5,434 bases of DNA from an uncultured Robiginitomaculum sp. (lineage in GTDB: Bacteria > Pseudomonadota > Alphaproteobacteria > Caulobacterales > Maricaulaceae): the NCBI GenBank assembly GCA_938003555.1, contig CALKXN010000251.1:1-5434 (forward strand), in the 5' to 3' direction. The stretch's first letter is position 1, and each line of letters opens with the position of its first letter. Of the stretch, positions 1-5,181 are shown in pieces. The notes under the pieces were generated by a model. That model was not told the DNA's origin. It saw only the letters and a list, made by a program, of their open reading frames with translations, and ran no database searches. Made by a program: the position numbers and the translations under genes.

Positions 1-208
1 TCACGCGGTATTTCTCGAACTCGACAAGCCACGCGGCTTCTGACATTGGCGGGATGGCCCCGGTGATCGGGGCCCATTCCGTGATCGACAATCCGCTATT
101 GGTCAAGCGCGTCGCGCCGCCCACAACAATCATGACAATCACTAGCACGCACATAAACCCAAGCCAGCGCGTGACAGATTTATCATAGTCTTTGGATTGA
201 AAAGCCAT
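1..208 (-). CDS. ctaA: Heme A synthase CtaA/COX15, N-terminal part (runs off the left edge)
   Basis: This is the first 69 codons of a gene cut by the window edge; the frame is open to position 1. CtaA is an inner-membrane enzyme that oxidises heme O to heme A for aa3-type cytochrome c oxidase. The first transmembrane helix is visible at about residues 15-32 ([17 protein letters not shown]). The family signature follows directly: [16 protein letters not shown] at 30-45, then PITGAIPP (47-54) and a loop with EFEKY (63-67). The ATG at 208 follows a weak GGCGG-like ribosome site. It lies downstream of tRNA-Pro on the same strand, after a roughly 90-bp spacer. Identification rests on the conserved N-terminal block; the heme-binding histidines further on lie outside the window. 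It shares respiratory-assembly work with the chaperone gene at 3689. Confidence 0.88.
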   Translation of the reverse strand, partial: MAFQSKDYDKSVTRWLGFMCVLVIVMIVVGGATRLTNSGLSITEWAPITGAIPPMSEAAWLVEFEKYRV

Positions 209-272
209 ATTGCCGCCATTCGAGTAAATATCTGTATCTATATACTCAGATGAGGCGCAAATGGCTCTGCGA

Positions 273-290
273 CACAGCCGCATAGCTGTG
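273..290 (-). other. Small hairpin between tRNA-Pro and ctaA
   Basis: A perfect 6-bp inverted repeat (CACAGC at 273-278, GCTGTG at 285-290) with a 6-nt loop starts 7 nt after the CCA end of the tRNA. No T tract follows on the minus strand, so it is not a classical intrinsic terminator. It may assist 3' processing of the tRNA precursor or be chance. The rest of the 209-297 spacer is AT-rich near 220-250 and could hold a ctaA promoter, but no clear -35/-10 pair was found. Confidence 0.3.
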
Positions 291-297
291 ATGAAAA

Positions 298-374
298 TGG
301 TCGGAGTGATAGGATTCGAACCTACGACCCCTAAGCCCCCAGCTTAGTGCGCTACCAGACTGCGCTACACTCCG
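298..374 (-). tRNA. tRNA-Pro (anticodon GGG), CCA encoded
   Basis: The minus strand folds into a full cloverleaf. The acceptor stem is CGGAGTG (374-368) paired with CACTCCG, followed by discriminator A at 301 and CCA at 300-298. The D arm is GCGC-AGTCTGGTA-GCGC. The anticodon stem CTAAG/CTTAG encloses the loop CTGGGGG, giving anticodon GGG, which reads the proline codons CCC and CCU. The T arm holds the GTTCGAATCC consensus. Length is 77 nt with CCA. The sequence closely resembles the common bacterial tRNA-Pro pattern, beginning with C and having TA at positions 8-9. It sits just downstream of the MerR gene on the same strand but has its own promoter. Confidence 0.97.
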
Positions 375-386
375 ACACTGGCGCGG

Positions 387-415
387 CTTATAAGCAGAGC
401 CGCGCAAGGCCGCAA
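387..415 (-). promoter_or_regulatory. Likely promoter of tRNA-Pro, overlapping a palindrome
   Basis: Reading the minus strand, TTGCGG (415-410) lies 17 bp before TATAAG (392-387). The -10 box matches the sigma-70 consensus at five of six bases. It is followed by the GC-rich discriminator CCGCGCC, typical of stable-RNA promoters under stringent control. The tRNA 5' end is at 374, so the leader would be only about 5 nt. An 8-bp perfect inverted repeat (GCGCGGCT at 381-388, AGCCGCGC at 398-405, 9-nt loop) overlaps the -10 box. With no T tract after it, it is unlikely to be the terminator of the MerR gene. The promoter call is inferred from pattern only. Confidence 0.6.
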
Positions 416-442
416 TGGGCAAAACAGGGTTATTTGCTGTGT

Positions 443-1066
443 TTAAGTAAACTTCTTCCAGCGCGAGCGCAGGGCAGACAAGCGATCCAGCGCATCTTCG
501 AGGTCTTCTGTGTCTTTTTCACTGAGCGGCGACTTCGCCGGCTCAATTTGCGCAACGGGCGCTTCGACCGGCGCCGTGACGTCTTGCGGCGCGGGCGTCA
601 CGATAACAGGCGCGGTCGCAGGCGCTGCCGTTGCCGGCGCAGCTTCAGGATCGGTCACTGGCGCGGCAAAGCTGCGCTGAAACGGAACAATCTTACCTTG
701 GCTATTTGTATCTTCGGCTTTAACGCCCGATACAATGCGCTCCGGCACAAGGTTGCGCTGCTCAATCGGTTTGGGCGGAAGGCGGTTTATCGCAGAGGCG
801 CCAAGTTTAATGATGTCGGCAGGCCCTTTGAGCTTAATGATCTTCTGAACGTCTTTGATTTTATGGCGCTCTTCATGAAGCAGGATACGCAGGCCGCGTA
901 GAAAATCGACATCTTCGGGGCGATAAAAACGGCGATTGCCCGCGCGCGTGACGGGCTTAAGCTCAGGAAATTTAGCTTCCCAAAACCGCAAAACATGGGG
1001 CTTTAGATCCAGCTCTTTGCTGGCTTCGCTGATCGTGCGAAAGGCACGGCTGTGTTTATCTGTCAT
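443..1066 (-). CDS. MerR-family transcriptional regulator, 207 aa
   Basis: The N-terminal third is a MerR-type winged helix-turn-helix. FRTISEASKELDLKPHVLRFWE (residues 9-30, given here as the HTH) is followed by the wing RRFYRPEDVDFLRGLR (45-60), then a dimerisation helix at about 61-80. No metal-binding cysteines are present, so it is not a metal sensor of the MerR/ZntR kind; the ligand, if any, is unknown. Residues about 132-178 are low complexity, rich in Ala, Pro, Thr and Val, and the end (181-207) is a charged helix ending WKKFT. The ATG at 1066 is preferred because GAGGG sits 4 nt upstream and the protein then starts like its homologues. A GTG at 1087 would add 7 residues. The gene follows ihfA by 102 bp and precedes tRNA-Pro, a position I recall as usual in Alphaproteobacteria. 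Family call is firm; function is not known. Confidence 0.9.
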   Translation of the reverse strand: MTDKHSRAFRTISEASKELDLKPHVLRFWEAKFPELKPVTRAGNRRFYRPEDVDFLRGLRILLHEERHKIKDVQKIIKLKGPADIIKLGASAINRLPPKPIEQRNLVPERIVSGVKAEDTNSQGKIVPFQRSFAAPVTDPEAAPATAAPATAPVIVTPAPQDVTAPVEAPVAQIEPAKSPLSEKDTEDLEDALDRLSALRSRWKKFT

Positions 1067-1070
1067 ATCG

Positions 1071-1075
1071 CCCTC
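1071..1075 (-). promoter_or_regulatory. Ribosome binding site that sets the MerR start
   Basis: GAGGG on the minus strand lies 4 nt before the ATG at 1066 and inside the reading frame of the alternative GTG start at 1087. No comparable site precedes the GTG. The same TGAGGGCG octamer precedes the ihfA start. Confidence 0.55.
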
Positions 1076-1127
1076 ATGATTCCCCACAAAATGTGAAGGA
1101 ATAGCCTTAAGCGACTGTAAATATGAG

Positions 1128-1153
1128 ATGATTCGTTAAAAACACCGAATCAT
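1128..1153. repeat. Inverted repeat in the ihfA-MerR spacer, each arm holding a GANTC site
   Basis: ATGATTCG (1128-1135) and CGAATCAT (1146-1153) form a perfect 8-bp inverted repeat around a 10-nt A/T-rich centre. Each arm contains GANTC (1130-1134, 1147-1151), the target of the alphaproteobacterial CcrM methylase. A third GANTC lies at 1078-1082. No T tract follows on the minus strand, so it is not a good terminator for ihfA. It could be an operator for the downstream MerR gene; this is inference. Confidence 0.5.
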
Positions 1154-1168
1154 GACGGAGGCGCCGTA

Positions 1169-1474
1169 TTAGTTGCTCGTCAGTGCTGTGTTCACGCGGT
1201 CTTTTAGGACCAATGACGGCTTGAAGACGAGGACGCGGCGTGACGTAATTGGCACTTCGTTACCTGTCTTGGGGTTGCGGCCAATACGCTCATTTTTGTC
1301 ACGCAGAAGGAAGGTTCCGAACCCAGCCAGCTTCACACTCTCTCCGCGCAGCAGAGCGCTAATGATGTGCTCAATGATCGACTCAACCAAATGAGCACTT
1401 TCTGTGCGTGACAAGCCCAGCTCGCGGTAAACCGCGTCTGTTAAATCTGCCCGTGTAACTGTGTTTGTGCTCAC
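1169..1474 (-). CDS. ihfA: Integration host factor subunit alpha, 101 aa
   Basis: IHF-alpha pairs with IHF-beta and bends DNA sharply at specific sites, serving transcription, replication and recombination. The whole HU/IHF fold is present: N-terminal helices with [20 protein letters not shown] (7-26), the turn [10 protein letters not shown] (46-55), the beta arm with GRNPKTG (65-71) carrying the DNA-intercalating proline (Pro68), and the FKPS segment (84-87). The start is set at the GTG at 1474, which has GAGGG 4 nt upstream and gives the usual family length of about 100 residues. An ATG at 1513 (13 codons earlier) has an AGGA directly against it, too close to work well. ihfA lies 113 bp after fabH and probably has its own promoter in addition to any read-through. 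The alpha rather than beta or HU assignment rests on the sequence pattern and on the neighbouring MerR and fabH genes. Confidence 0.93.
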   Translation of the reverse strand: MSTNTVTRADLTDAVYRELGLSRTESAHLVESIIEHIISALLRGESVKLAGFGTFLLRDKNERIGRNPKTGNEVPITSRRVLVFKPSLVLKDRVNTALTSN

Positions 1475-1478
1475 AGCG

Positions 1479-1483
1479 CCCTC
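1479..1483 (-). promoter_or_regulatory. Ribosome binding site that sets the ihfA GTG start
   Basis: GAGGG on the minus strand lies 4 nt before the GTG at 1474. It is the only well-placed Shine-Dalgarno site among the possible starts, and its context matches that of the MerR gene. Confidence 0.55.
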
Positions 1484-1502
1484 ACTATCGTGTTCGTTAA
1501 TG

Positions 1503-1531
1503 TTTAAACGCATTCCTATGGCTAAGTGCAA
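1503..1531 (-). promoter_or_regulatory. Possible ihfA promoter
   Basis: On the minus strand TTGCAC (1531-1526) is separated by 17 bp from TTTAAA (1508-1503). Each box agrees with the sigma-70 consensus only in part (TTG conserved; four of six in the -10). It would start transcription near 1496 and leave a leader of about 20 nt containing the ribosome site. The -10 lies within the palindrome GTTTAAAC. This is a weak, pattern-only call. Confidence 0.35.
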
Positions 1532-1587
1532 GTAAAAATCGAAAAAACATAGCCGAAGCGCCTCTATTCACTCGTTTTTTTACATGT

Positions 1588-2556
1588 TTAATAGCGTAAA
1601 AGTGCTGCGCCCCATGTAAATCCGCCGCCAAAGGCCTCAAGCATGACCGTATCTCCGCGCTTTATACGGCCATCCATAATGGCTGTATGAAGTGCTAGAG
1701 GCACGCTCGCCGCCGACGTATTGGCGTGTTTTGCAACAGTCGAGATCACGGTATCCGGATCAATTTTTAGCTTCTTGGCGACGCCATTCAAAATTCTCTG
1801 ATTGGCCTGATGCGGAACAAACCAGTCAATATCCTCAATCGGCATATCCACCTTTGCCGCGCATTGGCGCATAGCGTCTGCAATGTCTGTGACCGCGCGT
1901 TTAAAAACCTGATTACCGATCATGCGTACATGGCCAACAGTTCCCGTTGAAGAGGGACCGCCATCAACATGAAGCAGGTCTTTATGGTGACCGTCTGAAC
2001 GAATAAAACTGGCCAAAACGCCCTGCCCGTCTTCGCTGACATCTTGCGCGCAAAGCACAACTGCGCCCGCGCCATCCCCAAAGAGCACGCAAGTCGTGCG
2101 GTCTGTGAAATCAAGAATGCGCGTAAAGGTCTCTGCGCCAATCAGCAGAACATTTTTCGCAGCGCCGGAGCGGATCATCGCATCAACAACGTTTACGCCA
2201 TAAATAAACCCGCTGCACACCGCTTGCAGATCAAAGGCCGCGCCGTGAGTCATGCCCAGATTCTTTTGAACAATCGTCGCCGTTGCGGGAAATGTAAAAT
2301 CAGGAGTCGTCGTCGCCACGACAATCAAATCAATATCATCAGGCGTCAGGCCGGCATCCGCGAGGGCTTCGTGAGCTGCATGGGTGGCCAAATCAGATGT
2401 CAGTTCCCCTTCGGCGGCTTGGTGACGCTGGCGAATACCGGTTCGCGCGATGATCCATTCATCAGACGTCTCAACAAATTCAGACATGTCGTCATTCGTC
2501 AGGATTTTGGACGGCAAATAATGCCCCGTCCCGGCCAATACTGCGCGAATAGTCAT
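1588..2556 (-). CDS. fabH: Beta-ketoacyl-ACP synthase III (FabH), 322 aa
   Basis: FabH condenses acetyl-CoA with malonyl-ACP to start type II fatty-acid synthesis in the cytoplasm. The full thiolase fold is present at normal family length. The catalytic triad is visible: Cys114 in AVCSGF, His249 in VPHQANQRI and Asn279 in HANTSAAS. Other markers are [11 protein letters not shown] (31-41), the GDGAGA turn (160-165) and the C-terminal FGGGFTWGA (309-317). The ATG at 2556 overlaps the plsX stop codon by one base (TAATG), which suggests translational coupling. The pairing with plsX is widespread in bacteria and links fatty-acid initiation to phosphatidate synthesis. Nothing is missing or unusual in the enzyme. 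After the stop there is a T6 run at 1547-1542 with only a poor stem before it. Confidence 0.97.
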   Translation of the reverse strand: MTIRAVLAGTGHYLPSKILTNDDMSEFVETSDEWIIARTGIRQRHQAAEGELTSDLATHAAHEALADAGLTPDDIDLIVVATTTPDFTFPATATIVQKNLGMTHGAAFDLQAVCSGFIYGVNVVDAMIRSGAAKNVLLIGAETFTRILDFTDRTTCVLFGDGAGAVVLCAQDVSEDGQGVLASFIRSDGHHKDLLHVDGGPSSTGTVGHVRMIGNQVFKRAVTDIADAMRQCAAKVDMPIEDIDWFVPHQANQRILNGVAKKLKIDPDTVISTVAKHANTSAASVPLALHTAIMDGRIKRGDTVMLEAFGGGFTWGAALLRY

Positions 2557-3614
2557 TAAATCTCTGCCGTCATTTCTAGATCAAGTTCCGCGTCATGAAG
2601 CGCCGCGAGCGTTTTCTCGATCTCTGCTTCAAAATTACTCTCCGCAAGATTAGCCGCAACATTAAGCGCATTAGCATAACCGATATGGTCTGTGCCGCCA
2701 TGGCTTTTGACCACAATACCATTCAGCCCCAAAAACACGCCGCCATTAACATTGCGTGGGTCCATACGCTTTTTCATTTTAAGCAGCGCGACTGCGTTAA
2801 GCGAGCTGAGCATCCGAGAGAGCCAATTGCCCGCCAAAGCTTCTTTGACAAACCCGCCGACCAATTTAGCTGTGCCCTCAGCCGTTTTAAGGGCGATATT
2901 GCCTGTAAAACCATCCGTCACAATCACGTCGATATCCCCAACACTTATGTCACCGCCTTCGACATAGCCTTGATAATCCAGTCCGAAATCAAGCGTATTG
3001 AGCCGCTCATGGGTCGCCCGCACTGTGGCATTCCCTTTAAGCTCTTCTGTGCCAATATTTAAAAGGCCAACTGTCGGGTTTTCTTTTTGGTATAATGCTC
3101 GAAAATATGCCTCCCCAAGCACAGCAAACTCACAAAGCTGCGTCTCGTCGCAATCAATATTTGCGCCAACATCAAGAACAATGGCATTACCGACAGGACG
3201 GGGCCAAATCGCTGCAATTGCGGGGCGCTGAACGCCTTCTTTCATGCGTAATTGTAATTTACTGATCGCCATGAGCGCGCCGGTATTCCCTGCTGAGACC
3301 GCAATGCGCGCTTGCCCGGTTTTAATACTGGCAATCGCGTTCCACATCGACGTGCCTTTGCCGCGGCGAAGCGCGTGGGAGGGTTTGGCATCCATCGCAA
3401 CCACAGTTTCCGTGTGAATGATTTCGCTACGCTGCTTTGCAAGCGGGGCTTTCGCCAACAACGCCTCAATTTGCGCCTCATCACCATGCAGAAGGAACCG
3501 TATTTTACGATTCTTGCCCGCATGGGACAGAAAATATTCGACTCCGCGGATAACAATATCCGGCGCGTCATCCCCGCCCATAGCGTCAATAGATAGCATC
3601 AATGTATCAGGCAT
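2556..3614 (-). CDS. plsX: Phosphate acyltransferase PlsX, 352 aa
   Basis: PlsX converts acyl-ACP and phosphate to acyl-phosphate, the donor used by PlsY to acylate glycerol-3-phosphate; it is a peripheral membrane enzyme. The conserved motifs appear in order: SIDAMGGD (8-15), SAGNTGAL (107-114), LDVGAN (147-152), GLLNIGTEE (183-191), VTDGFTGN (232-239) and KSHGGTD (303-309). Length matches the family. The ATG at 3614 is preceded by GAGGA at suitable spacing. The stop overlaps the fabH start. It is separated from the upstream chaperone gene by only 74 bp, in which the DUF177 (YceD-like) gene often found before plsX in Alphaproteobacteria is absent. The C-terminal tail (about 327-352) is acidic, with many Glu and Asp. 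Confidence 0.97.
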   Translation of the reverse strand: MPDTLMLSIDAMGGDDAPDIVIRGVEYFLSHAGKNRKIRFLLHGDEAQIEALLAKAPLAKQRSEIIHTETVVAMDAKPSHALRRGKGTSMWNAIASIKTGQARIAVSAGNTGALMAISKLQLRMKEGVQRPAIAAIWPRPVGNAIVLDVGANIDCDETQLCEFAVLGEAYFRALYQKENPTVGLLNIGTEELKGNATVRATHERLNTLDFGLDYQGYVEGGDISVGDIDVIVTDGFTGNIALKTAEGTAKLVGGFVKEALAGNWLSRMLSSLNAVALLKMKKRMDPRNVNGGVFLGLNGIVVKSHGGTDHIGYANALNVAANLAESNFEAEIEKTLAALHDAELDLEMTAEI

Positions 3615-3659
3615 ATATCCTCTTCATCTTCACCCGCGTGATAGCGCAAGCCAAAGCAA

Positions 3660-3674
3660 AAGCCCATACGGCTT
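3660..3674 (-). other. Short hairpin upstream of plsX
   Basis: AAGCC and GGCTT form a 5-bp stem around GTATG on the minus strand, followed by TTGCTTT. The T tract is interrupted and the stem short, so it would be at best a weak attenuator between the chaperone gene and plsX. It occupies the place where a DUF177 gene might be expected. Confidence 0.25.
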
Positions 3675-3688
3675 ATTCGTTTTGAAAA

Positions 3689-4198
3689 TTAAAAATCGGC
3701 GAGGGTAAATGTCGAAAAATCAGCGCCGCTCATCTGACCATGAAGGTGAGCCGCGTAGTCACCAATCTGCTGCGCGCTCTTCACGCCAACGGATTCGCCA
3801 AGCACGGCGGCGCCTGAAACCGCCTTCAAAGCATCTTTACCCTGCTCTGCCGCGTCATGATAAATTTTCATATGACCATAAAACAACCGCACCATAGGTT
3901 TGATTCGCCGCTGCACGCCTGTATCGGCGACGCCTTGCTCGCGCAGGGCAATATCGAAATCTGAAACCATGCAATTGTAAATTTCTTGGCTCAGCACCTC
4001 TCCATCTGCTCCAAAACGTCTGAGATGATGAAGAATCAGTCCCAAATGCAGGAAGAGAAAGCGAATACGTCCATCATAATTGTCTTGAACCTTGTCTGGC
4101 CCATAGAAATCAGAATTTCGGGATGACGACATCGCCCAATTATAGAGCGCGCGGGCGTGCTCTTGCTCAGGTCGGACTTTCTTAAAGCGTTTAAACAT
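3689..4198 (-). CDS. CBP3-type ubiquinol-cytochrome c chaperone, 169 aa
   Basis: The protein fits the ubiquinol-cytochrome c chaperone family, relatives of yeast Cbp3 that help assemble cytochrome b of the bc1 complex. Family features are LYNWAMSSSRNSDFYG (18-33), the helix GRIRFLFLHLGLILHHLRR (43-61), SQEIYNCMVSDFDIALREQG (70-89), VGDT-like VADTGVQRRIK (90-100) and MVRLFYGHMKIYHDA (102-116). There is no signal peptide or membrane segment long enough to span the membrane, so it is probably cytoplasmic or peripheral. The start at 4198 is preferred because GGA lies 7 nt upstream and the protein begins MFKRFKK; an ATG at 4210 adds four residues but has no ribosome site. It is divergent from bamE and first in the minus-strand cluster leading to plsX. 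Assignment is by recalled family pattern. Confidence 0.85.
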   Translation of the reverse strand: MFKRFKKVRPEQEHARALYNWAMSSSRNSDFYGPDKVQDNYDGRIRFLFLHLGLILHHLRRFGADGEVLSQEIYNCMVSDFDIALREQGVADTGVQRRIKPMVRLFYGHMKIYHDAAEQGKDALKAVSGAAVLGESVGVKSAQQIGDYAAHLHGQMSGADFSTFTLADF

Positions 4199-4301
4199 GC
4201 GACTATCCATGAAAGTTCAGTAACGCGCGCGCCTTTGTCTTGCACACGCGGCTCTATTTGGCTAACCCCGCAGGGAATAACAAGGTGCATCGCAACGTCT
4301 T
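4199..4301. promoter_or_regulatory. Divergent intergenic region between the chaperone gene and bamE
   Basis: These 103 bp must carry promoters for both the minus-strand cluster and bamE. On the plus strand TTGCAC (4239-4244) is followed after 17 bp by TAACCC, a weak match for bamE. No convincing pair was found for the minus strand. An alternating GC tract (CGCGCGCG) lies near 4224. No usual Shine-Dalgarno site precedes the bamE ATG; AAGG at 4282-4285 is too far away. Confidence 0.4.
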
Positions 4302-4805
4302 ATGGTCGCAAGAACAGTAAAATTACTCCTCTGCAGTAGCGCTTTGGCGCTAGGTTTAACAGCCTGCAACCCAACTCTGCGTAACCACGGCTATGTGTCG
4401 AGCGAAAAAGCGAAGCCGCAACAGGTTGAGCCCAGCGTTGACACCAAAGCCACTGTGCTCGCACGCCTCGGCAATCCATCGACCAAAGGCACCTTCGAGC
4501 TGGATACATGGTATTATATCTCAAGCACGCGTGAACGCCTCGCCTATCTTCGCCCTGTTAATCAAGAGCGCCAAATCACAGCCGTTGTGTTTAACGAAGA
4601 CGGACAGGTTCAAGCCGTTGCCGAATATGGTTTGGATGATGGCCGTATCGTGAATTTCGTCGGACGCGAAACACCAACGCGCGGACGCGAGCTTTCCGTA
4701 TTAGAGCAAATTTTCGGAACCGTAGGCCGTCTGCCAACAGATCGCCTAACCGGTCAACAGAACATTCCCGGGGGGGGAACAACAGGACCTGGCAGCGGGC
4801 GATAA
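4302..4805 (+). CDS. bamE: Outer membrane protein assembly factor BamE, lipoprotein, 167 aa
   Basis: BamE is a lipoprotein partner in the BAM complex that folds beta-barrels into the outer membrane. The N-terminus is a lipoprotein signal: basic residues (Arg4, Lys7), a hydrophobic core (8-19) and the lipobox LTAC with Cys22 as the acylated residue. Asn23 at +2 does not suggest inner-membrane retention by the classical Asp rule. The SmpA/OmlA fold follows, with VLARLGNPSTKGTFELDTWYY (52-72, given here as the core), QITAVVFNEDGQV (91-103) and the alphaproteobacterial tail TPTRGRELSVLEQIFGTVGRLP (124-145). The last 12-15 residues are Gly-rich and are encoded partly by a run of eight G. No strong ribosome site precedes the ATG. 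It is divergent from the chaperone gene and followed by a strong terminator. Confidence 0.92.
   Translation: MVARTVKLLLCSSALALGLTACNPTLRNHGYVSSEKAKPQQVEPSVDTKATVLARLGNPSTKGTFELDTWYYISSTRERLAYLRPVNQERQITAVVFNEDGQVQAVAEYGLDDGRIVNFVGRETPTRGRELSVLEQIFGTVGRLPTDRLTGQQNIPGGGTTGPGSGR
4770..4777 (+). repeat. G8 homopolymer near the end of bamE
   Basis: Eight consecutive G encode the Gly157-159 part of the C-terminal tail (GGG GGG GGA). Slippage by one base would change only the last 10 or so residues and move the stop codon. It may be a mutable site or a sequencing weak point. Confidence 0.9.
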
Positions 4806-4828
4806 GCTGACTGCAGATCCTATTGTGT

Positions 4829-4858
4829 AAACCCGGCGCAAACGCCGGGTTTTTTATT
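4829..4858 (+). terminator. Intrinsic terminator of bamE
   Basis: A perfect 8-bp GC-rich stem (ACCCGGCG at 4831-4838, CGCCGGGT at 4843-4850) with loop CAAA is followed by TTTTTATT. Flanking AA and TT extend the stem. It begins 24 nt after the bamE stop codon and is a textbook Rho-independent terminator. Confidence 0.95.
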
Positions 4859-4901
4859 GGGTATAGAATATACCTGAATATCGACACCCAACAGCATGTA
4901 A

Positions 4902-4914
4902 CGGCGCATCGCCG
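4902..4914. repeat. Short GC hairpin
   Basis: CGGCG and CGCCG pair around CAT. It is one of several small inverted repeats in the gene-free right end; no function can be assigned. Confidence 0.4.
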
Positions 4915-4921
4915 AAGCAAC

Positions 4922-4944
4922 TATCCCTGTTTTAAACGGGGATA
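4922..4944. repeat. Inverted repeat TATCCCTG / CGGGGATA
   Basis: Eight-base arms pair with one G-T wobble around TTTTAAA. No T tract follows on either strand. It may be a further member of the palindromes that fill this region. Confidence 0.4.
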
Positions 4945-5002
4945 TATGTTTCACTTCGCCTCTCTTTCATAACCCTCTCTGCGACAGCCTGCTCCTTCAG
5001 AC

Positions 5003-5149
5003 CCCGCTCATCCCTGCGAAGGCAGGGATCTATTCCGTGATCCGTAACATATTGTAAGGGCGCGTAATTTCCGCGCCTATCGAAAGATATGCTCCTGCGG
5101 CGGGGCTGCAGCTTTGCAAAAGTTCCCTGCCTGCGCAGGGATGAGCGGG
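5003..5149. repeat. Inverted pair of REP-like palindromes around a GC hairpin
   Basis: The 26-bp unit at 5003-5028 recurs inverted at 5124-5149 with 25 of 26 bases identical. Each unit is itself a hairpin: ATCCCTGC-GAAG-GCAGGGAT in the left copy (5010-5029) and TCCCTGC-CTGC-GCAGGGA in the right (5124-5141). Between them lies another perfect stem, GGCGCG (5059-5064) with CGCGCC (5072-5077). The whole 147 bp can fold back on itself. Short hairpins ending in CCCTGC/GCAGGG resemble dispersed REP-like intergenic repeats of alphaproteobacterial genomes. There is no coding potential to suggest a transposase. Confidence 0.75.
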
Positions 5150-5181
5150 AGGGAAATTGGGCGCTTCAAAATCAAGGATGA

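Noticed and set aside
231..250. Imperfect AT-rich hairpin before ctaA
   Set aside because: The stem needs a two-base bulge and is mostly A-T pairs; not distinguishable from AT-rich promoter DNA.
347..901. Plus-strand open frame of 184 codons over the tRNA and MerR gene
   Set aside because: It is very Arg-rich, starts within the tRNA and lies antisense to the MerR gene, whose domain is clear. It is a shadow frame.
1542..1563. Possible intrinsic terminator after fabH
   Set aside because: The T6 run is present on the minus strand, but the stem before it (AGGCG-CTT-CGGCT style) has a G-G mismatch and a 3-nt loop, too weak to call.
2044..2559. Plus-strand open frame of 171 codons opposite fabH
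   Set aside because: It is antisense to a complete FabH with all catalytic residues and shows no recognisable domain.
2595..3062. Plus-strand open frame of 155 codons opposite plsX
   Set aside because: PlsX motifs are intact on the minus strand; this frame has no family features.
4187..4198. GCGTTTAAACAT shared with the ihfA leader (1500-1511, opposite strand)
   Set aside because: A 12-bp match, but one copy is coding sequence at the chaperone start and the core is a simple AT palindrome; chance is the simpler explanation.
4591..4920. Minus-strand open frame across the bamE end and its terminator
   Set aside because: It reads through the strong terminator hairpin and opposes the bamE coding sequence; there is no ribosome site or domain.
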